The position numbers and the translations under genes were made by a program. Below, one piece after another: positions 35,058 to 43,627 of a stretch of 64,000 nucleotides of DNA; position 1 is the first letter of the stretch, and the number at the start of each line of letters is the position of its first letter. Below the pieces are notes generated by a model. The model had not been told where the DNA came from. It searched no databases and was given only the letters and a program-made list of their open reading frames with translations. The DNA comes from Curtobacterium sp. ISL-83 (GTDB lineage Bacteria > Actinomycetota > Actinomycetes > Actinomycetales > Microbacteriaceae), in contig NZ_JAGGPH010000013.1 of assembly GCF_018613895.1 (NCBI RefSeq), positions 1 to 64,000 on the forward strand, given 5' to 3'.

Positions 35058-35564
35058 GTGAGCGAGTCACGCCGCAACGACCGAGCCGCCGCCGTGGCCG
35101 CCTGGGAAGCGCTGTTCCGCGCCCAGGTCACGGTGATGCGCAACCTGAACGCCGACTTCCCGGGCGGTGAGATCTCGTTCAACGAGTACGACGTCTGCTT
35201 CAACCTGTCGACCCAGCCCGGGCGGCGCTGCCGGATGCGCGAGCTCACCGGGCACCTGCTGCTCACCCAGCCGAGCGTGAGTCGACTGGTCGAACGGTTG
35301 GCGTCGCGCGGCATCGTCGAGAAGCAGCCCGACCCGACGGACGCCCGCGGGGTGATCGTCGCATTGACCGCGCACGGGTTCGACGTCTACCGGCAGGTCG
35401 CCGTGCAGCATGCCTCGACCATCGCCGAACAGGTCGGAGCCGGCCTCGACGATGCAGAGCTCCGCACCCTCGCCGAGCTCTGCACGAAGCTCCGGGTGGC
35501 CGCGGCCAGCACGACCTCGCACCACCGCCCGGCGCCCGTCGTCCCCGACACGGCGACGGCGTGA
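35058..35564 (+). CDS. MarR family transcriptional regulator
   Basis: 168 residues. The winged HTH reads LTGHLLLTQPSVSRLVERLASRGIVEKQPDPTDARGVIVALT, with helical dimerisation segments on both sides. Two Cys (in DVCFNL and GRRCRMR) could be redox-sensitive. GGAGGGAG precedes the GTG. The stop overlaps the photolyase start (GTGA), so marR-photolyase-serine hydrolase are one operon. Confidence 0.88.
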   Translation: MSESRRNDRAAAVAAWEALFRAQVTVMRNLNADFPGGEISFNEYDVCFNLSTQPGRRCRMRELTGHLLLTQPSVSRLVERLASRGIVEKQPDPTDARGVIVALTAHGFDVYRQVAVQHASTIAEQVGAGLDDAELRTLAELCTKLRVAAASTTSHHRPAPVVPDTATA

Positions 35565-36910
35565 CCGGCGCGCTCGTCTGGCTCCGCGACGACCTGCGGC
35601 TCGCGGACAACCCGGCACTCCGGGCCGGGATCGACCACGGCGGCCCCCTGACCGTGGTGTACGTGCTCGACGACGAGTCCGCCGGCATCCGACCGCTCGG
35701 AGCCGCGAGCCGGTGGTGGTTGCACCAGTCGCTCGTCGCGCTCGACGCCGACCTCCGCGAGCGCGGGTCGCACCTCGTCCTGCGACGCGGACCGGCAGCG
35801 GCGGCGATCGACCACCTCGTCGCCGACGCGGACGCGGACGCCGTGTTCTGGAACCGGCGCTACGGGCGTGCCGAGCGCGATCTCGACGCCGGCATCAAGA
35901 CCGGGCTGACCGAACGCGGGATCGCGGCGCACAGCTTCGCCGCCAACCTGCTCTGGGAACCGTGGACGGTCCTCACCGGACAGGGCGAGCCGTACAAGGT
36001 GTTCACGCCGTTCTGGCGTGCGGTCCAGGCGATGCCCGAGCCCCGGCACCCGCTGCCGTCGCCGCGTGACCTGCCCGCCGCGCCCCGGGTCGCGAGCGAC
36101 GACCTCGACGCCTGGGAACTCCTCCCGACGCACCCGGACTGGGCGGGCGGCCTGCGCGACGCGTGGCAGCCCGGCGAGCACGGCGCGCACGAGCGCCTCG
36201 AGCACTTCGTGGCCGAGGGCCTCGAGGACTACGACCGCCGCGACGAGCCGGCGATGGCAGCGACGAGCGACCTGTCCCCCCACCTGCGATGGGGAGAGGT
36301 CAGCCCGTACCAGGTGTGGCACCGGCTGCACGGACGACTCGAGCCCGAGCAACGGCAGCACGCCGCGGCGTTCCTCCGGCAGCTGGCGTGGCGCGAGTTC
36401 AACTGGAACGAGTACTTCCACTGCGAGGACATCACCACCGTGAACGTGCGCCGGGAGTTCGACGCCTTCCCGTGGGGTGACGCCTCCGACGCCGAGATCG
36501 ACCGCTGGCGTACCGGCACGACCGGCTTCGACCTCGTCGACGCGGGCATGCGGGAACTCTGGCACTCCGGCGCGATGCACAACCGCGTCCGGCTGGCCAC
36601 GGCGAGCTTCCTCGTGAAGAACATGCTCGTGGACTGGCGCGTGGGCGAGCAGTGGTTCTGGGACACCCTCGTCGACGCCGACTCCGCCAACAACGCGGCG
36701 AACTGGCAGTGGGTCGCAGGGTCCGGGTTCGACGCGGCACCGTACTTCCGCGTGTTCAACCCGGACCGGCAGCTCGAGCGCTTCGACCCGCACCGCGAGT
36801 ACGTGCACCGCTGGGTGCCGTCGGACGAACTCCGGCCGGAGCCGATGCTCGACCTCAAGGTGACCCGGCAGCGCGCACTCGCCGCGTACGACCGGATGCG
36901 CAACTCGTGA
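35561..36910 (+). CDS. phr: deoxyribodipyrimidine photo-lyase (class I)
   Basis: 449 residues. The N-terminal antenna domain begins VWLRDDLRLADNPAL; the FAD domain carries TSDLSPHLRWGEVSP, RQLAWREFNW and NNAANWQWVAGSG, all typical of class I CPD photolyases. It repairs cyclobutane dimers with blue light. It is translationally coupled to the MarR gene upstream and the hydrolase gene downstream, suggesting joint control by that MarR. Confidence 0.92.
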   Translation: MTGALVWLRDDLRLADNPALRAGIDHGGPLTVVYVLDDESAGIRPLGAASRWWLHQSLVALDADLRERGSHLVLRRGPAAAAIDHLVADADADAVFWNRRYGRAERDLDAGIKTGLTERGIAAHSFAANLLWEPWTVLTGQGEPYKVFTPFWRAVQAMPEPRHPLPSPRDLPAAPRVASDDLDAWELLPTHPDWAGGLRDAWQPGEHGAHERLEHFVAEGLEDYDRRDEPAMAATSDLSPHLRWGEVSPYQVWHRLHGRLEPEQRQHAAAFLRQLAWREFNWNEYFHCEDITTVNVRREFDAFPWGDASDAEIDRWRTGTTGFDLVDAGMRELWHSGAMHNRVRLATASFLVKNMLVDWRVGEQWFWDTLVDADSANNAANWQWVAGSGFDAAPYFRVFNPDRQLERFDPHREYVHRWVPSDELRPEPMLDLKVTRQRALAAYDRMRNS

Positions 36911-38367
36911 CCTCGGTCGATCCCGCCCTGCACGCGACGGTCGACGCGGTGTTCCGCGAGCGCGTGGAGCGCGGACTCGCCCCGAGCAGCGTGTGGGGCG
37001 TGTTCGACCGGTCGGGGCTGGTGGCCTCCGGCGGGCACGGTGACCGCGGGGACGGCCTCGCCCCCGACGCTGACACCGTCTACCGCATCGCGTCCTGCAC
37101 GAAGAGCGTCACGGCTGCCGCCCTCCTCGGTCTGGTGTCCGCCGGCCGCGTCGCGCTCGACGCGCCCGTCACCGACTTTGTCCCGGCCTTCGCGGAGGTC
37201 GCCCTGCCGACGCCGGACTCCCCCGTCCCCACGCTCGGGATGCTGCTGACGATGGCCGCGGGATTCCCCACCGACGACCCGTGGGCCGACCGCCAGGAAT
37301 CGATCACCGACGACGACCTCGACGCGGTGCTCCGGGCCGGTCTGCTGTTCGACTCCGTCCCCGGCACACGGTTCGCCTACTCGAACCTCGGCTACGCCCT
37401 GCTCGGGCGGGTCATCACCGCCGTCACCGGACGGCCGTACACCGCTGTGGCGACCGAGACGGTGCTGGAGCCGCTCGGGCTGGCGGACTCCGTCTTCAGC
37501 GCCGCCGAGGCGCGCGGCCACGTCGTCACCGGCTTCCGACCGGGTGATGACGGGTGGGAGCCACTGGCGCTCACCGGACCCGGCGCGTTCTCGCCGATCG
37601 GCGGGCTCTTCTCGACCGTGCGCGACCTGAGTCGCTGGGCGACCCACCTCGCCTCCGCCTCCGGACCGGCGCCGGAGCCCGGCCCGGTGTCCCCCGCCGA
37701 CCGACGGTTGATGCAGCAGTCGATGCGGGTCGTGCCGTCGGCCGTGGTGCCGGGGTCGTCCCGCGCCACGGGCTACGGGTTCGGCCTGTTCGTCGAGCAG
37801 GACGACCGCTTCGGGGAGATCGTGTCGCACTCCGGTGGCTACCCGGGGTTCTCGGCGCACATGCGGTGGTCGGTGCAGGACGGCATCGGTGTCGTGGCGT
37901 TCGAGAACGCCACGCAGGCCAAGGTGTCGGCAGCGGCGGATCGCGCCCTGGACCTCGTGCTGGCGGGCTCGACGGCGAGCGGAGCGGGTCCGGCCGGCGG
38001 ACGTCAGCAGGGTGGCGGCCCGGTGCGCGGACTCGCTCCGGCCGTCACGGCGACGCGCGCGGCGCAGGAATCAGTGGGACGACTGCTGGCGGCGTGGCAG
38101 GACGACCTGGCCGACCGGATCTGCACGCCGAACGTCGCCATGGACGTGCCGTACGAGCGACGTCGCCGCGCGATCGCGGCCGCGGTGGACGAGGTGGGTG
38201 CGGACCTGTCGGCAGCACCGATCGCCGAGGAGTCCCGGACCCCGACGCACCTGCGGTGGTGGCTGCCCGGGACGGCGGGACGGCTCCGCGTCGAGATCCG
38301 CCTCGCGCCGCTCGCCGCGGGCCTCGTCCAGACACTCTCGGTGGTCGCCGAACCCGTGGAGCGCTGA
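36907..38367 (+). CDS. serine hydrolase (beta-lactamase/PBP family)
   Basis: 486 residues. The catalytic SxxK is SCTK (Ser63, Lys66), the Tyr motif is AYSNLGY, and HSGG lies in VSHSGGYPGFS; the order fits class C beta-lactamase-like serine hydrolases. About 130 extra C-terminal residues form an additional domain of the kind seen in esterase-type members. There is no signal peptide, so it is cytoplasmic and an esterase or peptidase is more likely than a true beta-lactamase. The GTG overlaps the photolyase stop. Confidence 0.88.
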   Translation: MTSVDPALHATVDAVFRERVERGLAPSSVWGVFDRSGLVASGGHGDRGDGLAPDADTVYRIASCTKSVTAAALLGLVSAGRVALDAPVTDFVPAFAEVALPTPDSPVPTLGMLLTMAAGFPTDDPWADRQESITDDDLDAVLRAGLLFDSVPGTRFAYSNLGYALLGRVITAVTGRPYTAVATETVLEPLGLADSVFSAAEARGHVVTGFRPGDDGWEPLALTGPGAFSPIGGLFSTVRDLSRWATHLASASGPAPEPGPVSPADRRLMQQSMRVVPSAVVPGSSRATGYGFGLFVEQDDRFGEIVSHSGGYPGFSAHMRWSVQDGIGVVAFENATQAKVSAAADRALDLVLAGSTASGAGPAGGRQQGGGPVRGLAPAVTATRAAQESVGRLLAAWQDDLADRICTPNVAMDVPYERRRRAIAAAVDEVGADLSAAPIAEESRTPTHLRWWLPGTAGRLRVEIRLAPLAAGLVQTLSVVAEPVER

Positions 38368-38423
38368 CGCCACGCCACACCGGGCTGCCGAAGCGCTGAC
38401 GCCCGGCCACAGCGGGCTGCCGA
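38360..38423. repeat. 2 x 32-bp tandem repeat over the hydrolase stop codon
   Basis: Both copies begin AGCGCTGACGCC and end GGGCTGCCGA; the first contains the TGA stop. Confidence 0.75.
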
Positions 38424-38485
38424 AGCGCTGCCGCCGGGCCGCCGCTGCACGCGGTGCGGGCTGCCCGGAGGCCGACCCGCTGGCA

Positions 38486-39457
38486 TCAGACCGGCGGACG
38501 CCCTCCGACGAACCCGAGCGCACGGGCAGCGACCCGCGTCCCCTCGCGCGCGGCCGCGGCCACGCGCACCGGGTCCGTCGCCCACGCGCGGATGAACCCG
38601 GCAGCGAAGGCGTCACCGGCGCCGAGGGTGTCGACCACCGTCGCCGGGGTGGCGGGGACCCGCTGCGGACTCCGACCGGCACGCCCGACCACCACGCCGT
38701 CGGGTCCGGCCGTCGCGACCACGAGCGGCACGTGCTCGGTCAATGCGCGGACGGCACGGTGCAGATCCGTCGCGCCGGTCAGCGCGAGGGCCTCGTCGAT
38801 GCCGGGGAACAGCACGTCCACCCCGTCGATCGCGGCCAGGAACGCGTCGGCCCCGATGTCGCGGACGACGGCGGCCGACGACGGGTCGAGGGTGATGCGA
38901 CCCGGACCCGACCGTGCCCTCGCGACGAACTCGGTGATCCGTGCCGCTCCACCGCTGAGCATCGCCGCCCCGGTCAGGTGCACGATGTCGGCCCGCGCGA
39001 CGAGGTCGAGCGGGACGTCGTCCGCGGTCAGGGATCCGCTCGCCGCGGGGTCGCTCATCGCGGTCCGGCCGGTGTCGTTGCGCACCGAGACGACGGCTCC
39101 CGTCGCCGTCCTGGCGTCGTAGCGGATGTGCGGACGCACCCCGGCGTCCTCGATGGCCCGCTCGTGGCGGTACAGGTCGTCCACACCGACGCGGGCGACG
39201 AGGTCGACCTCGGCCCCGAGCCAGCCGAGCCAGGTCGCGGTGTTGCCGGCCGCACCGACGGGCCGGTGCCGGATCACGGCAGCGGGGTCGTGGTCGCCCG
39301 GCTCCGCTGCGGTCGTCTGCACGAGCACGCCGTCGAGCACGTCCCCCACCACCAGGAAGCGCTTCCCGGCTCCGCGACGACGCCCCGCGACCGTCCGGTC
39401 AGCACGGGCACCCACGGGACGCGGGGCGGCTGCTGCGGGCTCTGCGGGTGCGGACAT
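38486..39457 (-). CDS. PfkB family carbohydrate kinase
   Basis: 323 residues of the ribokinase family. VGAAGNTATWLGWLGAEVDLVARVG is the N-terminal signature and VVDTLGAGDAFAAGF holds the catalytic Asp and anion hole. The substrate sugar is unknown. The ATG is 7 nt after TAGACT (leaderless). It is divergent from the TetR gene, whose operator region lies about 80 bp upstream, so the TetR may sense the sugar or its phosphate. Confidence 0.87.
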   Translation of the reverse strand: MSAPAEPAAAAPRPVGARADRTVAGRRRGAGKRFLVVGDVLDGVLVQTTAAEPGDHDPAAVIRHRPVGAAGNTATWLGWLGAEVDLVARVGVDDLYRHERAIEDAGVRPHIRYDARTATGAVVSVRNDTGRTAMSDPAASGSLTADDVPLDLVARADIVHLTGAAMLSGGAARITEFVARARSGPGRITLDPSSAAVVRDIGADAFLAAIDGVDVLFPGIDEALALTGATDLHRAVRALTEHVPLVVATAGPDGVVVGRAGRSPQRVPATPATVVDTLGAGDAFAAGFIRAWATDPVRVAAAAREGTRVAARALGFVGGRPPV

Positions 39458-39539
39458 ACCGGACAGTCTACCCGTAGCCGAGTAATGCTCCGGTTCTGCG
39501 ACGCCCGCCCGCGGTGGCGTGGTCGGCTGGCGCGGCATA

Positions 39540-39556
39540 CAGTGGGTAACATACTG
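39540..39556. promoter_or_regulatory. 17-bp palindrome, TetR operator candidate
   Basis: CAGT-2-GT-1-AC-2-ACTG, symmetric at 12 of 16 paired positions. TAACAT/CATACT, the probable -10 of the tetR gene, lies inside it, about 50 nt before its ATG. Confidence 0.5.
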
Positions 39557-39605
39557 CATGATCGCCGCACGATCCTCGTCCCCCTCGACCTGCTCGGAGA
39601 CCGCC

Positions 39606-40181
39606 ATGCCCCGCAAGCCCGACCCGACGCTCAAGCCGGCGATCCTGACGAAGGTCGCGGAGCACCTGCAGGAGACCAAGCTCGAGGACGTGTCCGTCCG
39701 GAGTCTCGGCCGGGTGCTCGGCACCAGTGCTTACCCGATCGTGTACCACTTCGGGAGCCGAGAGGCCCTCATCGACTCCGTCGTCGAGCACCTGACGACT
39801 CCCCTCGAGGCTTCCACGCTCGATCCCGACGGTGACGACCGCGCGCTGGCCGACCACCTGGTGCGGGTGTTCGGCGGCCTCGACGACCCACGACGAGCAC
39901 TCGCGGCGCGGCTGACCTTCGAGCTCGGCTGCGTGGAGTCACTGGACGGCCACGATCGGGAGCGCACGTTCCAGCAGCGGCAGGTGGCCCTGCTCGCAGC
40001 CTGGTGTCGTGCGCACGGGTACTGCGCGTCCGACGCGCGGCGGGCTGCCCGCGCTGGCGTGCTTGCGGCGCGCGGGGTGCAGTGGGGCGCGATCGTCGAA
40101 CCGGAGCGGACGGCCGTCGACCCCGCGCTCCGACGCATCGCCGACCGGCTCGCTGCGGGCGTCCAGGTCGCGTTGGTCTGA
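39606..40181 (+). CDS. TetR family transcriptional regulator
   Basis: 191 residues. The HTH is LEDVSVRSLGRVLGTSAYPIVYHFGSREALIDSVVEHL, and the C-terminal ligand domain contains several Cys (GCVES, AWCRAHGYCAS). GGAGA lies 7 nt before the ATG. It is divergent from the PfkB kinase, with a palindrome over its own -10, so autorepression is likely. Confidence 0.88.
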   Translation: MPRKPDPTLKPAILTKVAEHLQETKLEDVSVRSLGRVLGTSAYPIVYHFGSREALIDSVVEHLTTPLEASTLDPDGDDRALADHLVRVFGGLDDPRRALAARLTFELGCVESLDGHDRERTFQQRQVALLAAWCRAHGYCASDARRAARAGVLAARGVQWGAIVEPERTAVDPALRRIADRLAAGVQVALV

Positions 40182-40310
40182 GCCGCTCGGTGGTGCAGGG
40201 ATCGTCGCTCGGTGCGAAGTCGATCCCGCGCACGGACTCACCAACCTCGCACGAGCGGGAGCACCAGCACCAGCGGGAGCGGGAGCAGGAGCAGGAGCGC
40301 AGCCGCAGCA

Positions 40311-40354
40311 CACACGGGAGGCGCGGTGCCAGCCGGCACCGCGCCTCCCGTGTG
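40311..40354. terminator. GGGAGGC-family hairpin between tetR and sodA
   Basis: A 20-bp stem; the outer base pairs are CACAC/GTGTG rather than CGGAC/GTCCG, a compensated change. It lies between convergent genes. Confidence 0.75.
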
Positions 40355-40381
40355 TCAGTGGTCAGCTCGTCAGTGGTCAGC

Positions 40382-40996
40382 TCAGAGCGTGACGAAGCTC
40401 TGCGAGCGCGCGTTCGCGAAGCGCGCCGCGACGTTCTCCCAGTCGACGATGTTCCACACGGCCTTGACGTAGTCCGCCTTGACGTTGAGGTAGTCGAGGT
40501 AGAAGGCGTGCTCCCACATGTCGAGCATGAAGATCGGGACGAGTCCGAACGGGATGTTGCCCTGCTGGTCGAACAGCTGGAACGTGCTGAGCTTCTGCCC
40601 GACGACGTCCCACGCCAGGACCGACCAGCCGGAGCCCTGGATGCCGTTGGCCACGGCGGCGAACTGCGCCTGGAACTTCTCGAACGAGCCGAAGAACTCG
40701 TCGATCGCGGCGGCGAGCTCGCCCTCGGGGACCTTCGTCTCCGGGCCGAGGTTGGTCCAGAAGATCGAGTGGTTCACGTGGCCACCGAGGTGGAACGCGA
40801 GGTCCTTCTCGAGCTTGTTGACGTTCGCGAAGTTGCCGGACTCGCGGGCTTCGCCGAGCTGCTGGAGCGCGGTGTTCGCACCGGTCACGTAGGCCTGGTG
40901 GTGCTTGTCGTGGTGCAGCTGCATGATCTTGCCGCTGATGTGCGGCTCGAGCGCTGCGTAGTCGTACGGCAGCTCCGGCAGGGTGTACTCAGCCAT
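40382..40996 (-). CDS. sodA: superoxide dismutase (Fe/Mn)
   Basis: 204 residues. Metal ligands lie in QLHHDKHHQAYV, HVNHSIFW and LDMWEHAFYLDY, and GSGWSVLAWD precedes the third. Gln in GGN-type position and the DMWEHAF motif suit a Mn or cambialistic enzyme. There is no signal peptide, so it is cytoplasmic. AAAGGAAA precedes the ATG. It stands alone, upstream of the flavin reductase in the opposite direction of transcription flow (the reductase is on the same strand and ends just before its leader). Confidence 0.95.
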   Translation of the reverse strand: MAEYTLPELPYDYAALEPHISGKIMQLHHDKHHQAYVTGANTALQQLGEARESGNFANVNKLEKDLAFHLGGHVNHSIFWTNLGPETKVPEGELAAAIDEFFGSFEKFQAQFAAVANGIQGSGWSVLAWDVVGQKLSTFQLFDQQGNIPFGLVPIFMLDMWEHAFYLDYLNVKADYVKAVWNIVDWENVAARFANARSQSFVTL

Positions 40997-41038
40997 GTGA
41001 GTTTCCTTTCGATCGGTGGTCGGGACGGGCTCCGCGGC

Positions 41039-41548
41039 TCAGGAGAGCCGGGAACGATCGGTCAGGGAGTGGAACTCCCGGTTGTGGTAGACCAGCGGCT
41101 CCCCGTGGTCGAGGCCGACGACGATGTCGAGCACTTCAGCGACGACGACCGTCGACGAACCGATCGGCGTCGTGGAGAGCGGACGGCAGCGCAGGGCCGT
41201 CGCGGCACCGGGCAGGTAGTGGTCCCCGGAGGGCAGGGTCGACCAGATCGGGTCGTCGGCCGCCGGGCTACCGGTCGCGGCGAACCGTCGGGCGAGGGCG
41301 ACGCCGAGGGAGTCGACCAGGTGCACGACGAACAGGGGCGCGCCGAGCACGACGCCCGCCGACCCGGACTGCGTCGACAGCGAGAACACCAGGACGGGCG
41401 GGTCGACCGCGACGCTGGCGACGCTGGAGGCGGTCAGGCCGGTGGGGCCGTCTGGGCCCTCGGCGGTGATGACGGCGACGCCGGCAGGGTGACCGCGGAA
41501 GGCGGCCTTGTACGCGTCGGCGAGGTTCACCGGTGCTTCGTCGGGCAT
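41039..41548 (-). CDS. flavin reductase family protein
   Basis: 169 residues. The FMN-binding split-barrel reads HPAGVAVITAEGPDGPTGLTASSVASVAVDPPVLVFSLS, with GxPxF-type LGAPLFVVHLVD. Such proteins reduce FMN with NAD(P)H for two-component monooxygenases, or are themselves FMN-binding oxidoreductases. No monooxygenase is adjacent. The ATG (MPDEAPVNL) has AAGGA about 14 nt upstream. Confidence 0.87.
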   Translation of the reverse strand: MPDEAPVNLADAYKAAFRGHPAGVAVITAEGPDGPTGLTASSVASVAVDPPVLVFSLSTQSGSAGVVLGAPLFVVHLVDSLGVALARRFAATGSPAADDPIWSTLPSGDHYLPGAATALRCRPLSTTPIGSSTVVVAEVLDIVVGLDHGEPLVYHNREFHSLTDRSRLS

Positions 41549-41695
41549 GGGGATCTGGTCGTTCCTTCGGGAGAGGGGCGCCGCCGCTGTGCGGACATGT
41601 CCCAACGTAGGACTTCAACCCCGGTTCAGGTCAACGATTCCCAGGTTCACCCGATCCCGGGCGCGCCGTTCCGCGGATGGTGCGGCATTCCGCAC

Positions 41696-41737
41696 ACACG
41701 GGAGGCGCGGTGCCGGCTGGCACCGCGCCTCCCGTGT
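41696..41737. terminator. GGGAGGC-family hairpin downstream of the MFS gene
   Basis: A 19-bp stem with loop GGCT; abuts a 9-bp tandem repeat. Confidence 0.7.
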
Positions 41738-41814
41738 CGCGCTGGTCGCGCTGGACGCGCTGGTCGCGCTGGTCGCGCTGGTCGCGCTGGTCGCGCTGGT
41801 CGCGCTGCTCGCGC
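41737..41814. repeat. 9-bp tandem repeat TCGCGCTGG
   Basis: 8.7 copies of a 9-bp unit lie between the hairpin and the MFS stop codon. Likely a slippage-prone microsatellite; no coding role. Confidence 0.85.
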
Positions 41815-41851
41815 CCGGCCGACGGCCGACCGTCGCGGACCGGCGCGGCCG

Positions 41852-43438
41852 TCAGGACTCCGTGTGCCCGCTCGCGGACTCGTGGACCGACCGCCGAGGC
41901 GCACCGTCGGCACGCCGCGGCAGCATCACGAGCGCACCGACCGCCGTGATGACCATGACGATGGCCGCCACCCCGGACGTCACCGTGACTCCGGAGTCGA
42001 ACGCCGCACGCGCGGACTCGAGGAGCGCCTGCCCCGCCGACCCACCGAGGTCCGCCGCGGCGGACACCGCACCACCGAGGGTCTCCTGCGCCGCGGTGTG
42101 CGCCGAGCCCGAGAGCCCGTCCGGCACGACCACGTGCGTCCGGTACGCGGTGGCCAGGATCGTCCCGAGCACTGCGGTGCCGAGCACGGCACCGATCTCG
42201 TACGCGGTCTCGGACAGCGCCGACGCCGCTCCGGCCTTGTCCGCCGGCGCCGTCGCGATGATGAGGTCGTTCGTGACCGTCTCCGAGGCGCCGATCCCGA
42301 TGCCGAGCAGCGCGAACGCCACGGCGAGCGCCACGATCGTCGCGTCGTGCCCGAGCAGGGCCACCATCGCGTAGGCCGCGGCCGAGAACAGCAGCGCGAC
42401 GGCGACGACCCACCGCGGCGCGACCCGGGTCACGATCGGCACGACGGCGAGCCCCGCGACGATGGTGAGCACCGACCCGGGGACCAGGACGACGCCCGAC
42501 ATGAACGGGTCGAGACCGGCGACGAGCTGCAGGTGCTGCGCGATGAAGAACAGGAACCCGGTGAGCGAGAACATCGCCGCGAGGTTCATGAGCACGCTGC
42601 CGGTGAACGCCCGCGTGCGGAACAACCGCAGGTCGAGCATCGGCGTGCGGGAACGCAGCTGCCGGCGGACGAACGCGATGCCGCACACGATGCCGACCGC
42701 GAGCATGGCGAGGGCCAGCCCACGCTCGTCGGGGTGCACGACGGACTTGATCGCCCACGCGATCGGGGCGAGCGTGCCGAGGGACAGCAGCATGCTCAGC
42801 ACGTCGACGGGGCCGGGCGCGGGGTCGCGGGACTCCGGGACGCAGAACGGCACGCCGACGAGCATCAGGACCAGGATCGGGACGGCGACGAGGAACACGC
42901 TGCCCCAGTGGAAGTGCGCGAGCAGGGTCCCGCCGAGCAGCGGCCCGAGGGCGTTGCCCGCGGCGAACATCGTGGACCAGACGGCGAGTGCCATCCGCCG
43001 CTCCCGCGCGTCGGTGAAGACGTTCCGGATGATGGACAGGGTCGCTGGCATGAGCATCGCACCGAAGACCCCCATCGCGATGCGCGCGGCGACGAGCATC
43101 CAGGCGTCGGTGGCGAAGGCCGCGGCGACCGAGAAGACCGCGAAGCCGGTGGCGCCGATGACCAGGATGCGACGTCGGCCGATGCGGTCCCCCACGCTGC
43201 CCATCACGACGAGCAGGCCGGCCAGGACCAGCGGGTACGCGTCGACGATCCAGAGTTGCGTGGTGGCGTTCGGGTCGAGTGCCCGGGTGATCGACGGCAG
43301 CGCGAAGCTCAGGATGGTGTTGTCGACGGAGATGAGGAGCACGGGCAGCATCAGCACGGCGAGGGCCAGGAACCGTCGCGCGCGGCTGCCGATGGGGACG
43401 GAGCTGGTGGGGACGGGGCTGGTGAGCAGGGCGGACAC
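41852..43438 (-). CDS. MFS transporter, DHA2 (EmrB/QacA) drug-efflux type
   Basis: 528 residues, 14 membrane helices. Motif A is GSVGDRIGRRRILV (first loop), and NTILSFALPSI at helix 1 matches the DHA2 D1-type motif. Such pumps export drugs or antiseptics by proton antiport. The GTG has GGGAG 5 nt before. The promoter (-35 TTGCAA, 18 nt, TACACT) holds an ACCGTC palindrome between the boxes, so a TetR-type repressor encoded elsewhere probably controls it. Confidence 0.9.
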   Translation of the reverse strand: MSALLTSPVPTSSVPIGSRARRFLALAVLMLPVLLISVDNTILSFALPSITRALDPNATTQLWIVDAYPLVLAGLLVVMGSVGDRIGRRRILVIGATGFAVFSVAAAFATDAWMLVAARIAMGVFGAMLMPATLSIIRNVFTDARERRMALAVWSTMFAAGNALGPLLGGTLLAHFHWGSVFLVAVPILVLMLVGVPFCVPESRDPAPGPVDVLSMLLSLGTLAPIAWAIKSVVHPDERGLALAMLAVGIVCGIAFVRRQLRSRTPMLDLRLFRTRAFTGSVLMNLAAMFSLTGFLFFIAQHLQLVAGLDPFMSGVVLVPGSVLTIVAGLAVVPIVTRVAPRWVVAVALLFSAAAYAMVALLGHDATIVALAVAFALLGIGIGASETVTNDLIIATAPADKAGAASALSETAYEIGAVLGTAVLGTILATAYRTHVVVPDGLSGSAHTAAQETLGGAVSAAADLGGSAGQALLESARAAFDSGVTVTSGVAAIVMVITAVGALVMLPRRADGAPRRSVHESASGHTES

Positions 43439-43529
43439 GGTGACTCCCGGGGGTTCGGGCCGGACCAGGTCGACGGCGGACAGACGAGACGGGACGCGGT
43501 GTCGGCACGCGCCCCGTCAGGACTCCGTA

Positions 43530-43559
43530 AGTGTACCGTCTGGACGGTTATGGTTGCAA
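43530..43559 (-). promoter_or_regulatory. MFS promoter with ACCGTCYRGACGGT operator
   Basis: TTGCAA at 43559-43554, TACACT at 43535-43530, spacer 18 nt. The palindrome ACCGTCTGGACGGT (43535-43548) fills the spacer. Confidence 0.65.
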
Positions 43560-43571
43560 GTGCAACAGAAT

Positions 43572-43616
43572 CGGCCGGGAGGCGCGTGGCGGGATCCGCC
43601 ACGCGCCTCCCGGCCG
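43572..43616. terminator. GGGAGGC-family hairpin after the lacI-type gene
   Basis: A 21-bp stem with a 3-nt loop; outer pairs CGGCC/GGCCG, inner arm GCGTGGCGG. It lies 11 nt after the stop codon. Confidence 0.75.
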
Positions 43617-43627
43617 GTGGGTGACGG

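Noticed and set aside
36907-38367. Antibiotic beta-lactamase
   Set aside because: No signal peptide, extra C-terminal domain and operon with photolyase; a cytoplasmic serine hydrolase fits better.
41737-41814. CRISPR array
   Set aside because: Pure 9-bp tandem repeats with no spacers and no cas genes.
40004-43624. 1206-codon plus-strand open frame over sodA, flavin reductase and MFS genes
   Set aside because: Low-complexity Arg/Glu/Asp/His-rich translation typical of the antisense of high-GC genes; the minus strand holds clear conserved proteins with motifs.
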